In this document: piece after piece, positions 46,343-59,260 of the stretch
Position numbering within the stretch: the first letter of the stretch is position 1
Layout of the letters: each line of letters begins with the position of its first letter
Origin: Sphingomonas ginsenosidivorax
Lineage (GTDB): Bacteria > Pseudomonadota > Alphaproteobacteria > Sphingomonadales > Sphingomonadaceae
Length of the DNA: 64,000 bases
Direction of reading: 5' to 3'
NCBI RefSeq assembly: GCF_007995065.1
Contig: NZ_VOQR01000001.1
Location: 3,724,501-3,788,500 of the forward strand
Program-made: the position numbers and the translations under genes
Notes under the pieces: generated by a model
Told to the model about the DNA's origin: nothing
Database searches by the model: none
The model's input: the letters and a program-made list of their open reading frames with translations, nothing else

Positions 46343-46368
46343 GCGAATGTTGACAATGTTGAGACGCC
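46343..46368 (-). repeat. 26-base sequence shared with 17618-17643
   Basis: Reads GCGAATGTTGACAATGTTGA and then GACGCC on the plus strand: an AATGTTGA direct repeat. It is the reverse complement of 17618-17643 with three mismatches. It lies 60 bases upstream of ada, where it could be a regulatory site. The gap 46284-46531 has no gene. Confidence 0.55.
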
Positions 46369-46531
46369 GACGCGGGTTTTGACGAAGTGCGACGCGCTGT
46401 GGACGGCGCGCGCCGATGCGACGCAGGCGGGGTTCGGGCGTGGGGATCCGACTCGGCATCCGCGGATGGTGTCAGACGTGGGGCGTGTAGGACAGGCTCC
46501 TCCAGGGCAGGGGAGGATGTCATGCGCCGCC

Positions 46532-47206
46532 CTACCCGCCGTTCGCCTGGAACAGCGCCAGCGTGCGCTCGCGCGCGAGCGTCGCGCTTTCCGGGCTGTA
46601 ATCGTCGCGGCGGTCGGAATTGAAGCCGTGGCCGGCCTCGTAGACGTACACCGTCGCGTTGGGCCAATCCTTCGCGATCACCCGCTCGACGCCGTCCATC
46701 GGGATGCCGTGGTCGTTGCGGCCGAAATGGAGGATGACGGGCACCCTGGGTTCCTCGTCCGCGGCAGCGGGGATCATGCTGCCATAATAGCCGCTGGCGG
46801 CGGCGACGCCGGTCATCCGCGTCGCGGCGAACCAGGCGATCGAGCCGCCATAGCAATAGCCGACCACGAACACCGGCCCCTTGTCCTTCATCATGTCGAC
46901 GCAGGTCTGGACGTCGGCGATGCTGGTCGCGACCGGATGGACGTCGCGCAGCTCGAGCGCGCGCTTGAACTCGGGACCGGTATAGCCGATCTCGAATCCG
47001 GGCTCTTCGCGGTCGTAGAGTGCCGGCGACAGCACCTCGTACCCGTGGGCGGCATAGCCCTCGCAGAGTTCGCGGATATGCTCGGTGACCCCGAAAATCT
47101 CCTGCACCAGCACGATACCGCCACGGCGTTTACCGGTCGGCTGCACGTGATAGACGCCGATGGTCGCGCCGTCGGACATCGTCATGGGTTTCATCGTGCC
47201 GGTCAT
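46532..47206 (-). CDS. Dienelactone hydrolase family protein
   Basis: 224 residues. The alpha/beta hydrolase has a cysteine nucleophile in FVVGYCYGGSIAW, the Asp in LHFGRNDHGIP and the His in EAGHGFNSDRRDDY, the Cys-His-Asp triad of dienelactone hydrolases. The conserved VLVQEIFGVTEHIRELCEGY near the start also fits. These enzymes open lactone rings in aromatic degradation or act on other esters; no degradation genes are nearby. The ATG at 47206 has AAGGA seven bases upstream and is preferred to an upstream start. Confidence 0.9.
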   Translation of the reverse strand: MTGTMKPMTMSDGATIGVYHVQPTGKRRGGIVLVQEIFGVTEHIRELCEGYAAHGYEVLSPALYDREEPGFEIGYTGPEFKRALELRDVHPVATSIADVQTCVDMMKDKGPVFVVGYCYGGSIAWFAATRMTGVAAASGYYGSMIPAAADEEPRVPVILHFGRNDHGIPMDGVERVIAKDWPNATVYVYEAGHGFNSDRRDDYSPESATLARERTLALFQANGG

Positions 47207-47452
47207 GCCTGGTCCTTCGTCGCTGTCATTCCGCCCGGGGCTGTGCGGGATGGTGCGCTTATAGGGAGCGTGCGCGTCGCCGGAAGGGGACGGCCATGAC
47301 AAAGCCGTCACGCTTCTGTCACAGCATCGCCCGCCCGGCTTGCATCCCCGGCGACCCGATGCTACCCGCGCCGCGTCCCGTGGAGAGGTGCTTTCGCGCC
47401 CTCTTCCCCCATGGGTCGGCTAATTTCGGTGCAGGCGAGGATTAAACGCTCC

Positions 47453-49539
<2,087 letters not shown>

Positions 49540-49547
49540 GTAACCCT

Positions 49548-49640
49548 CCGTCACCCTGAACTTGGTTCAGGGTCCATCTTTCCCCAGGCGGCGGTGTCGC
49601 GGTCGGACAGGTGGATGCTGAACCAAGTTCAGCATGACGG
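49548..49640. repeat. Paired palindromic repeat, family E, between atpA and atpG
   Basis: CCGTCACCCTGAACTTGGTT with its hairpin partner (TTCAGGGTCCA) at the left pairs with the right copy GCTGAACCAAGTTCAGCATG ACGG ending at 49640. Each side is itself a hairpin (CTGAAC..GTTCAG). It lies inside the atp transcript. Confidence 0.75.
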
Positions 49641-49666
49641 GCTTCAACACGCGGTGACGAACGACA

Positions 49667-50553
49667 ATGGCATCACTTAAGGCCCTCAAGATCCGCATCG
49701 GCTCGGTGAAGTCGACGCAGAAGATCACCAAGGCGATGAAGATGGTCGCCGCCGCGAAGCTGCGCCGTGCGCAGGACGCGGCGGTCGCCGGGCGCCCCTA
49801 CGCCGAGCGTCTGGAAGCGGTGATGGCGAGCCTCGCCGGCCGCGTCGGCATCGCGCCGGGCGCGTCGCCGCTGCTCGCGGGCACCGGCAAGGACCAGGTC
49901 CATCTGATCGTCATCGCGACGTCGGAGCGCGGCCTCGCCGGTGCGTTCAACACCAACATCGTGCGCGCCGCACGCCGCAAGGCCGAGGAACTGATCGCGG
50001 CCGGCAAGACCGTGAAGTTCTACATCGCCGGCAAGAAGGGCCGCGTGATCCGCCGCTTCTACCCGAACGCGATCCTCGCCGATCACGAGATGGGCGGGAT
50101 CAAGAAGCTCGCGTTCAGCGACGCGCAGGAAATCTCCAACGACCTGATCCACCGCTTCGGCGAGGGCCAGTTCGACGTCGCGCACCTGTTCTTCGCGAAG
50201 TTCGTCTCCGCGCTGGTGCAGGAGCCGACCGGCATCCAGATCGTGCCGGTGCCGCTGTCGTCGATCCCCGGCGCCGAGGGCAAGGCCGGAGCCGCGACCG
50301 CGGTAACCGAATATGAGCCGAGCGAAGAGGCGATCCTCGCCGACCTGCTGCCACGCAACGTCGCGATCCAGATCTTCCGCGCGCTGCTCGAAAACGCCGC
50401 GTCGGAGCAGGGCTCGCGCATGAACGCGATGGACAACGCCACGCGCAACGCCGGCGACATGATCAACCGTCTGTCGATCCAGTATAACCGCACGCGCCAG
50501 GCCGCGATCACGACCGAGCTGGTCGAGATCATCTCGGGGGCCGAAGCGCTGAA

Positions 50554-50557
<4 letters not shown>
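49667..50557 (+). CDS. atpG: ATP synthase F1 gamma subunit
   Basis: 296 residues. The N-terminal helix ASLKALKIRIGSVKSTQKIT with KAMKMVAAAKLRRAQ and the C-terminal MNAMDNATRNAGDMINRLSI with QYNRTRQAAITTELVEIISG form the rotor coiled coil. Gamma turns inside alpha3beta3. A lipoprotein gene overlaps its stop by four bases (ATGA), which is unusual within this operon. Confidence 0.97.
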
Positions 50558-52612
<2,055 letters not shown>

Positions 52613-52621
52613 GCCAATATT

Positions 52622-52714
52622 CCCCTCCCGCTTGCGGGAGGGGTTAGGGGAGGGCCTGTAACGCCGTCCCCTGCTGACAGGCCCTCCCCCAGCCCCTCCC
52701 GCAAGCGGGAGGGG
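52622..52714. repeat. Paired palindromic repeat, family F, between atpD and atpC
   Basis: Two perfect 22-base hairpins, CCCCTCCCGC-TT-GCGGGAGGGG at 52622-52643 and CCCCTCCCGC-AA-GCGGGAGGGG at 52693-52714, which can also pair with each other, with inner AGGGCCTG / CAGGCCCT arms. It fills almost the whole atpD-atpC gap. Confidence 0.85.
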
Positions 52715-52728
52715 AGCGAGACAAGACA

Positions 52729-52980
52729 ATGCTGCACTTCGAACTCGTCACGCCAGAAAAGCTCGTCCGGTCGGAGGAGGTCTACATGGTCGTCGTCCCC
52801 GGCACCGAAGGCGATTTCGGCGTGCTGGAGGGGCATGCGCCGTTCATGTCTACGGTCCGCGACGGCGCGCTGCAGCTGTTCCGCACGCAGGGCGGCGCGG
52901 CCGAGACGATCGCGATCCGCGGTGGCTTCGCCGAGGTCAATGCCGCCGGCCTGACCGTGCTCGCCGAAAGCGCGGGATAA
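52729..52980 (+). CDS. atpC: ATP synthase F1 epsilon subunit, short form
   Basis: 83 residues against about 130 in E. coli. The N-terminal beta-sandwich is complete ([60 protein letters not shown]) but the C-terminal two-helix inhibitory domain is absent. Short epsilon subunits occur in several alphaproteobacteria, in which other proteins restrain ATP hydrolysis. GGGAGGGGAGCGAG precedes the ATG and overlaps the palindromic repeat, so the repeat supplies the ribosome-binding site. Confidence 0.95.
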   Translation: MLHFELVTPEKLVRSEEVYMVVVPGTEGDFGVLEGHAPFMSTVRDGALQLFRTQGGAAETIAIRGGFAEVNAAGLTVLAESAG

Positions 52981-52987
52981 CACCTTC

Positions 52988-53066
52988 GTGCTCCTGCGTA
53001 GGCAGGAGCCCAGGATCAAGCAGCGCTGCGTACCGTAACCCTGGGTTCCTGCCTGCGCAGGAACAC
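52988..53066. repeat. Paired palindromic repeat, family G, after atpC
   Basis: GTGCTCCTGCGTAGGCAGGA at the left and its mirror TTCCTGCCTGCGCAGGAACA at the right (53045-53065) pair over about 25 bases, with CCCAGG / CCTGGG inner arms. It lies between the converging atpC and priA and probably ends both. Confidence 0.8.
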
Positions 53067-53073
53067 CGCGGCG

Positions 53074-55242
53074 CTACAAAAAACTATACGGGTCGACGTC
53101 CACCGTCACCCGCGCCTTCGACGGCCAGTCGAGCTTCCCCAGCCAGTCCCGGATCACGTCCTGCACGTCGAGCGCACGCTTCGCATGCACCAGCAGCCGG
53201 TAGCGATGCCGCCCGCGCAGCATCGCCAGTGGTGCGGGTGCGGGGCCATAGACGTGCATGCCGTCGACCTCGGGCGCGCTGCGGCCGACCAGCCGCGCGA
53301 CGTCATTCGCACAACCCTGGTCCTCCGACGACACGATGATCGCGGCGTAGCGACCGAAGGGCGGCGCGCCGGCATCCCGCCGCGCCTCGGTTTCGGCTTC
53401 GTAGAAGGCGTCGGCATCGCCGGTGATCAGCGCCTGCATCACCTGCGCCTTGGGGCTGTGCGTCTGGATGAAGACGTGGCCGGGCTTGGCGCCGCGCCCG
53501 GCGCGCCCCGACACCTGTCGGATCTGCTGGAAGGTGCGCTCCGCCGCGCGCAGATCGCCGCCGTCGAGGCCGAGATCGGCGTCGACGACACCGACCAGAG
53601 TCAGGTTGGGGAAGTGGTAGCCCTTGGTGACAAGCTGCGTGCCGACGACGATGTCGATGTCGCCGGCCTCCATCCGCCCGACGAACTCGGCGGCCTTGGC
53701 GGGCGACCAGATCGTGTCGGAGGTGACGACCGCGGTCTTGGCGGTCGGGAACAGCGCGGTGACCTCGTCGGCGATGCGCTCGACGCCCGGGCCGCACGCC
53801 ACCAGCGTGTCCTCGCCCTGGCATTCGGGGCAGACGCGCGGGGTCGGCTCGATATGCCCGCAATGATGGCAGGCGAGCCGCCGCGTCAGCCGGTGCTCGA
53901 CCATCCAAGCGGTGCAATTGGGGCACTGGAACCGGTGGCCGCAGGTGCGGCATAGCGTCAGCGGCGCATAGCCGCGGCGGTTGAGGAACAGCAGCGACTG
54001 TTCGCGCTTCTCCAGATTGGCCTCGAGCGCCTTGACCAGCCGGGGTGCCAGCCAGCGGCCGCGCTCGGGCGGTTCCTGGATCAGGTCGATCGGCTCGATC
54101 GTCGGCATCTCGGCGACGCCGAACCGGCCGGGGAGCTTGAGTTCGGCATAGCGGCCGGTCGCGACCTGCTGCCGCGTCTCGATCGCGGGGGTCGCCGACG
54201 CGAGGATCACCGGGCATTCCTCGAACAGCCCGCGCATCACCGCGACGTCGCGCGCATGATAATGGACGCCGTCCTCCTGCTTGAAGCTGGTCTCGTGCGC
54301 CTCGTCGACGACGATCAGGCCGAGATTGGCGTAAGGAAGGAACAGCGCCGAGCGCGCGCCGACCGTCACCAGCGCCTCGCCGCTCGCGATCGCGCGCCAT
54401 GCGCGGCGGCGCTGGGTCGAGCGCAGGCCCGAATGCCACGCGACCGGCTCGACGCCGAAGCGGTCGTGGAAGCGTTTCAGGAACGGCTCGGTCAGCGCGA
54501 TCTCGGGGAGCAGCACGATCGTCTGGCGCCCGTCGCGGATCGCCTGCGCCACCGCCTCGAAATAGACCTCGGTCTTGCCCGAGCCGGTGACGCCGTCGAG
54601 CAGGGTCGGTTTGAACGCATGGTCGCGGACGCCAGCGACGAGCACGTCGGCGGCGGCGCGCTGGTCGTCCGACAGGATCGGCTGGTGATGATCGGGGTCG
54701 GGCACCGGATAGGCGCTGTCGATATCGACCTCGACCGCCTCGATCGCGCCCGACTTGACCAGCCCGCGGATCACCGCGTCGCTGACGTCGGCGATCGTTG
54801 CCAGCTCGCGGATCAGCCCCTGGCGGTCGGCGATCCGCTCCAGCGCCTGCTCGCGCTGCGGGGTGAGGCGCGGCGGCACGACCCCGGTCGCGCGATATTC
54901 GATCGCGGTCCGCGCGCCTTCGAGCGCGGAGGTCGAGGCGAGCGTCATCCGCAGCACGCTGGCGGGCGCGGCGAGATAATAGTCCGCGGTCCATTCGACC
55001 AGCCGGCGCAAGGGCGCGCGGATCGGCGGCGCGTCGGCGACCGCGAGCAGGTTGCGCAGGCGATTGTCGCCGACCTCGGCGTCGGACGGCATCCGCTCGG
55101 CCTCCCACGCGACGCCGAGCAGCTGGCGGGGGCCCAGCGGCGCGACGACGATCGAGCCGGGCTCGACCGTCATGCCGGCCGGCACGCGGTAGTCGAGGGG
55201 CCCGAGGGCGGCGTTGAGGATCAGGATGCGGGCGCGGGACAT
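53074..55242 (-). CDS. priA: Primosomal replication protein PriA
   Basis: 722 residues. PriA is a 3'-5' helicase that reloads the replisome at stalled forks. Walker A is VTGSGKTEVYFEA, the DEAH box is LIVVDEAHETSFKQEDG, and the zinc ligands are CRTCGHRFQCPNC and CHHCGHIEPTPRVCPEC. The ATG at 55242 begins MSRARILILNAAL, the conserved start; the frame is open upstream without family resemblance. xerC is the second gene upstream on the other strand, an association common in alphaproteobacteria. Confidence 0.97.
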   Translation of the reverse strand: MSRARILILNAALGPLDYRVPAGMTVEPGSIVVAPLGPRQLLGVAWEAERMPSDAEVGDNRLRNLLAVADAPPIRAPLRRLVEWTADYYLAAPASVLRMTLASTSALEGARTAIEYRATGVVPPRLTPQREQALERIADRQGLIRELATIADVSDAVIRGLVKSGAIEAVEVDIDSAYPVPDPDHHQPILSDDQRAAADVLVAGVRDHAFKPTLLDGVTGSGKTEVYFEAVAQAIRDGRQTIVLLPEIALTEPFLKRFHDRFGVEPVAWHSGLRSTQRRRAWRAIASGEALVTVGARSALFLPYANLGLIVVDEAHETSFKQEDGVHYHARDVAVMRGLFEECPVILASATPAIETRQQVATGRYAELKLPGRFGVAEMPTIEPIDLIQEPPERGRWLAPRLVKALEANLEKREQSLLFLNRRGYAPLTLCRTCGHRFQCPNCTAWMVEHRLTRRLACHHCGHIEPTPRVCPECQGEDTLVACGPGVERIADEVTALFPTAKTAVVTSDTIWSPAKAAEFVGRMEAGDIDIVVGTQLVTKGYHFPNLTLVGVVDADLGLDGGDLRAAERTFQQIRQVSGRAGRGAKPGHVFIQTHSPKAQVMQALITGDADAFYEAETEARRDAGAPPFGRYAAIIVSSEDQGCANDVARLVGRSAPEVDGMHVYGPAPAPLAMLRGRHRYRLLVHAKRALDVQDVIRDWLGKLDWPSKARVTVDVDPYSFL

Positions 55243-55356
55243 GTGCGCGCTATATGGGGGCGGATCGGCGCCAGGTGAACCGCGATTGTCGCGCGCGCCG
55301 CCGGGGTGTCCGCGTCCTGCGGTTGCGAGCGTGCTCAACTTCCCGCTCCCCGCCTC

Positions 55357-55440
55357 CCGTCATCCCAGCGAAGGCTGGGATCTCCCGCGGTGAACGCGGC
55401 ACATCAGCCACGGGAGACCCCAGCCTTCGCTGGGGTGACG
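55357..55440. repeat. Paired palindromic intergenic repeat, family A, second copy
   Basis: CCGTCATCCCAGCGAAGGCT on the left and its mirror (CCAGCCTTCGCTGGGGTGACG) ending at 55440. The same family as 4693-4775. The gap 55243-55487 contains this element and no gene. Confidence 0.8.
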
Positions 55441-55487
55441 AACAGGAGAGGGCACGTATCCGGAAGAGCCGCGCCCCGGGGTCGCCG

Positions 55488-56963
55488 CTACGCCGCGTCC
55501 TGTCCCACGGTGCGCCGCCGTTCGCCCACCCGCTCGCGCTTGGCCGCATAGAGGCTCGTATCGGCGCGGTGGACGAAGTCGCGGATGCTGTGGCAGTCGC
55601 GATCGAACGTCGCGATCCCGACGGTGCCCGCGCTGACCAGAGAGAGCCCGCCGGCCTCGACCGGCACGCAGAGCGACTCCTCGAGCCGCGCACGCAGCCA
55701 GGCCGGGTCCGCGGTCAGATACGCGTCCTCGACGATCACCGCGAACTCGTCGCCGCCCAGCCGCGCGGCGACGCTGCCGTTCAGCCACGGCGCGCCCAGG
55801 CTGCGGCCGACCCCGCGCAGCACGTCGTCGCCGGCGGTATGGCCGAGCGTGTCGTTGATCGCCTTGAACCCGTCCAGGTCGACCAGCGCGAGCAGCAGCG
55901 GCGTGTGTTCCGCACCGGCGCGCGTCATCGCCGCATCGAGCGCGCGTTCGAACGCCGCGCGGTTGGCGAGACCGGTCAGCGAATCGGTATCCGCCAGCAG
56001 CCGCAGCCGGGTTTCGAGCGCATGGCGTTCGGTGACGTCCTGGAACACGCCGACCAGGGCCGCCGGGGCCCCGTCGATCGTCTCGCGCTCGCCGAGCAGG
56101 CGGACGCGGCGCAGTTCGGCCTGCGCGGTCAGGAAATCGACCTCGAGTTCGAACGGGTCGCCGTGTTCGACCGCGGTCGCGATCGCGTCGGCGACGTGCT
56201 CGCGGGCATGCGGTGGATAGAAGGCCAGCGCGTCGTCCATCGACGGCATCCGCCCGACCGGCAGCCCGTGAATCCGGTAGACGCCGTCGGACCATTCGAC
56301 GACATCGTCGTCCAGCGACATCCGCCACGATCCGATCGCCGCCATCCGCTCCGCCTGGCGGAAGATCCGGTCCTGGCGCGACAGCGCGGCGGCCTGGCGA
56401 TCGGCGGTGGTAGCAATGGTCAGCGCCTTCTGCGCCGCGGTCCGCGCGGCGATCATCACTTCGGCGAGAGTCGCCAGGTGCATCAGCGCGCGGCGTCCGT
56501 CGGCGTCGAGCGAGCGCGGCGCATCGTCGATCACGCAGATCGCGCCGATCGCGTGGCGTTCGCCTTCGCTGCCGATCGCGTGGATCGGTGCGCCGGCGTA
56601 GAAGCGCACGCCGGTCTCGCCGGCGACCAGCGGGTTGTCGACGAACCGGATATCGTCGCGGGCGTCGGGGATGACCATCGGCTGCGTGCCGCGGATCGTG
56701 TGATCGCAGAACGCCATGCCCCGCGGTATCTCGCGCGGCGCGAACCCCTCGGCCGCCTTGATCCATTGGCGGTCGCGGTCGATCAGCGTCAGCAACGCGG
56801 TGGGCGCGTGCAGCATCTGTGCGGCGAGCGCCACCAGCGCATCGAACTCGCGCTCGGGTTCGGAGTCGAGCAGGGCCAGCGCGTTGAGCGTGGCGAGGCG
56901 CCGCGCCTCGTCGAGACGCGCGGGTTCGCTGGGATCGATAGGGACCATGTCGGCGCTATACAT
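55488..56963 (-). CDS. GAF-PAS-GGDEF diguanylate cyclase
   Basis: 491 residues, predicted cytoplasmic. A GAF domain (about 30-170: AFCDHTIRGTQPMVIPDARD, FYAGAPIHAIGSEGERHAIG) is followed by a PAS domain (about 205-320: IGSWRMSLDDDVVEWSDGVY) and a GGDEF domain with DSLTGLANRAAF, DLDGFKAINDTLGH and the active site RLGGDEFAV. It should make cyclic di-GMP in response to a small molecule. The four residues five positions before GGDEF are LNGS, so the RxxD inhibitory site is missing. The ATG at 56963 or the one five codons later could be the start. Confidence 0.92.
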   Translation of the reverse strand: MYSADMVPIDPSEPARLDEARRLATLNALALLDSEPEREFDALVALAAQMLHAPTALLTLIDRDRQWIKAAEGFAPREIPRGMAFCDHTIRGTQPMVIPDARDDIRFVDNPLVAGETGVRFYAGAPIHAIGSEGERHAIGAICVIDDAPRSLDADGRRALMHLATLAEVMIAARTAAQKALTIATTADRQAAALSRQDRIFRQAERMAAIGSWRMSLDDDVVEWSDGVYRIHGLPVGRMPSMDDALAFYPPHAREHVADAIATAVEHGDPFELEVDFLTAQAELRRVRLLGERETIDGAPAALVGVFQDVTERHALETRLRLLADTDSLTGLANRAAFERALDAAMTRAGAEHTPLLLALVDLDGFKAINDTLGHTAGDDVLRGVGRSLGAPWLNGSVAARLGGDEFAVIVEDAYLTADPAWLRARLEESLCVPVEAGGLSLVSAGTVGIATFDRDCHSIRDFVHRADTSLYAAKRERVGERRRTVGQDAA

Positions 56964-57010
56964 GATCCACGTTAATTTTCTTTAATAGACGCAGGCGCTA
57001 GCGTCGGCGG

Positions 57011-57961
57011 ATGGAGATTGTCGCGCCCGACCTGCCCCGATCCCCGCCGGATGCCCCGCGCGATGCCGTGTCCGATACCCTGCCCGCATCGATGCTGTGG
57101 GCCGAGCATCTGACGCGCGATCGCCGCCGGTCGGTCCACACGGTGCGCGCCTACCGCGCCTCGGCGGAGCGGCTGGTCGCGTTCCTCGGCGCGCATTGGG
57201 GCGAACGAATCGAGCGGGCGACTCTGGCGCGCGCGACCGCGGCGGATCTGCGCGCCTATCTCGCGCACCGCCGCGGGGAGGGGCTGGGCAACGCGTCGGC
57301 GGCGCGCGAACTGTCGGCGGTACGCGGGTTCCTCGCCTGGGCGAATGCCGATGCGGACGCGCCGCGGCTGCGCGGGCCGCGGGTCAAGGCCGGAGTGCCG
57401 CGGCCGGTGTCGCCGGCCGACGCGGTCGCGCTCGCCGAGGAGGTGGCGGACGATGCCGCCGAACCCTGGATCGGCGCGCGCGACTGGGCGGTGTTGCTGC
57501 TGCTCTACGGCGCGGGCCTGCGGATCGGCGAGGCGATGGCGCTGACCGGCGCGGTGCTGCCGCTCGGCGAGACGCTCGTCGTGACGGGCAAGCGCGCGAA
57601 GACGCGGGTGGTGCCGCTGTTGCCGCAGGTGCGCCGCGCGATCGAGGCCTATGTCGCGCAGGTGCCCTGGCCGCTCGGGCGCGACACTATGCTATTTCGC
57701 GGCGCGAAGGGCGGGCCGCTGGCGGCGGGCGTGGTCCGGCGGTCGGTGCAGGCGGCGCGGGGGCGGCTGGGGCTCGGCGACCGCACCACGCCGCATGCGC
57801 TGCGCCACAGCTTCGCGACGCATCTGCTGGGGCGCGGCGCGGATCTGCGCGCGCTGCAGGAATTGCTGGGGCATGCCAGCCTCAGCTCGACGCAGGTCTA
57901 TACCGCGGTCGATGCGGCGCATCTGATGGACGTCTATCGAAACGCCCACCCGCGGGCCTGA
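57011..57961 (+). CDS. xerC: Tyrosine recombinase XerC
   Basis: 316 residues. The catalytic set is complete: R171 in GAGLRIGEA, K194 in TGKRAKTRV, H262 and R265 in HALRHSFATHLL, H288 in LLGHASLSSTQ and the nucleophile Y297. The N-terminal core-binding domain (LWAEHLTRDRRRSVHTVRAY) is typical. XerC and XerD resolve chromosome dimers at dif near the terminus. Its position near priA and its full length favour the housekeeping XerC over a mobile-element integrase. It diverges from the GGDEF gene across 47 bases. Confidence 0.93.
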   Translation: MEIVAPDLPRSPPDAPRDAVSDTLPASMLWAEHLTRDRRRSVHTVRAYRASAERLVAFLGAHWGERIERATLARATAADLRAYLAHRRGEGLGNASAARELSAVRGFLAWANADADAPRLRGPRVKAGVPRPVSPADAVALAEEVADDAAEPWIGARDWAVLLLLYGAGLRIGEAMALTGAVLPLGETLVVTGKRAKTRVVPLLPQVRRAIEAYVAQVPWPLGRDTMLFRGAKGGPLAAGVVRRSVQAARGRLGLGDRTTPHALRHSFATHLLGRGADLRALQELLGHASLSSTQVYTAVDAAHLMDVYRNAHPRA

Positions 57962-58018
57962 TCGCCCCGCGCTGGCCCGCACTGGTCCACTTGGTCGCGA
58001 TCCCGTATAGCCCCGCTC

Positions 58019-58834
58019 ATGCTGCTCGCGATCCTCCTGTCCGCCACCGCGATGACGCTGATCGTCGGCATCCGCTATCTGATCGTGTCGGGCGCGTTCG
58101 CGTTCGCCACCCGCGTCCGCCATCCCGGGCTCTATCGCGGGCTCGATACGCAGATGCGCCGCGAGATCGTCTGGAGCGTCGCCTCCGCCGCGATCTACGG
58201 GATTCCGGCGGGCGTCATCGCCTGGGGATGGCAGAATCATGGCTGGACGCGGGTCTATACCGACGTCCACGCCTATCCGCTCTGGTACCTGCCGGTGTCG
58301 GTGTTCGCCTATCTGTTCGCGCACGACAGCTGGTTCTACTGGACGCATCGCTGGATGCACCGGCCGAAACCGTTCCGCGTCGCGCACGCGGTGCATCATG
58401 CCAGTCGCCCGCCCACCGCCTGGGCCGCAATGGCGTTCCACCCGATCGAGGCGCTGACCGGCGCTGTGGTAATTCCGCTACTGGTCTTCGCGATTCCGAT
58501 CCATGTCGGCGCACTGGGTTTGGTGCTGACGGTAATGACGGTTATGGGCGTCACCAATCACATGGGGTGGGAGGTTTTCCCGCGGTTCATGTGGTCGGGT
58601 CCATTGGGGGGCTGGCTGATCACCGCCAGTCACCACCAGCGGCATCACGAACATTATGGGTGCAACTATGGCCTTTATTTCCGAATCTGGGATCGGCTGT
58701 GCGGCACCGACAAGGGGCTGGGCGACTTCGCCAGGGCGCATGCGCGTGCGGCACGCGTCGCGGGCCGGGCGGATGGCGGCGATCGCGCTGCTGGCAACGA
58801 CGCTGATCGGCGCGGCGCCGGTCGGGCGGCTTGA
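58019..58834 (+). CDS. Fatty-acid hydroxylase / sterol desaturase superfamily membrane protein
   Basis: 271 residues. Four hydrophobic segments surround the diiron histidine boxes HDSWFYWTHRWMH, HAVHHASRPP and HHQRHHEHY, typical of this superfamily, which hydroxylates or desaturates lipids or carotenoids at the membrane. The substrate is unknown. Family members usually end soon after DKGLGDF; here the frame continues for about 35 low-complexity residues (ARAHARAARVAGRADGGDRA) that overlap the DUF2141 gene by 95 bases in another frame. The tail may be a by-product of that overlap or of an old frameshift. Confidence 0.88.
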   Translation: MLLAILLSATAMTLIVGIRYLIVSGAFAFATRVRHPGLYRGLDTQMRREIVWSVASAAIYGIPAGVIAWGWQNHGWTRVYTDVHAYPLWYLPVSVFAYLFAHDSWFYWTHRWMHRPKPFRVAHAVHHASRPPTAWAAMAFHPIEALTGAVVIPLLVFAIPIHVGALGLVLTVMTVMGVTNHMGWEVFPRFMWSGPLGGWLITASHHQRHHEHYGCNYGLYFRIWDRLCGTDKGLGDFARAHARAARVAGRADGGDRAAGNDADRRGAGRAA

Positions 58835-59189
58835 TATCGTCGTCGGCAATCTGCGCTCGGCCAAGGGGCTCGTGCGCATCTGTCTGACCGCCGACCCCGA
58901 CAACTTCCCCGCCTGCGTCGACGATGCGCGCGCCGTCACGCGGACCGTGCCCGCCAAGGAGACGATGATCGACGTCGCCGGGCTGCCGCACGGCCAATAT
59001 GCGTTCGCGGTGATCCACGACGAGAACAGCAACGCGAAGCTCGACACGTTCGCCGGCATCCCGCGCGAAGGCTTCGGCTTCTCGCGCAATCCGGCCGCGA
59101 CCTTCGGGCCGCCGCGCTTTGCCGCCGCCCGGTTCACGCTCGATAGTGATGCTGAAAAGCAACAGGTACGGATGCGTTACATTTTCTGA
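58740..59189 (+). CDS. DUF2141 domain protein, exported
   Basis: 149 residues. A basic leader precedes a signal peptide (MAAIALLATTLIGAAPVG), then the DUF2141 beta-sandwich: LDIVVGNLRSAKGLVRICLT, AFAVIHDENSNAKLDTFAGI and PREGFGFSRNPAATFGPPRF. The family is often found near carotenoid or sterol-desaturase genes; its role is unknown. The ATG at 58740 has AGGG five bases upstream; an ATG at 58773 would start directly at the signal peptide. Either start lies inside the preceding gene. Confidence 0.88.
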   Translation: MRVRHASRAGRMAAIALLATTLIGAAPVGRLDIVVGNLRSAKGLVRICLTADPDNFPACVDDARAVTRTVPAKETMIDVAGLPHGQYAFAVIHDENSNAKLDTFAGIPREGFGFSRNPAATFGPPRFAAARFTLDSDAEKQQVRMRYIF

Positions 59190-59260
59190 ACCGATTGTTG
59201 CGGACCGAAAGACATTTACCTGCGTTGGATCGGGGAACCTTTTTCTCCGGAGCGAAATTC

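Noticed and set aside
57011..57961. Integrase of a mobile element
   Set aside because: Length, location beside priA and lack of att repeats or cargo favour the housekeeping XerC.
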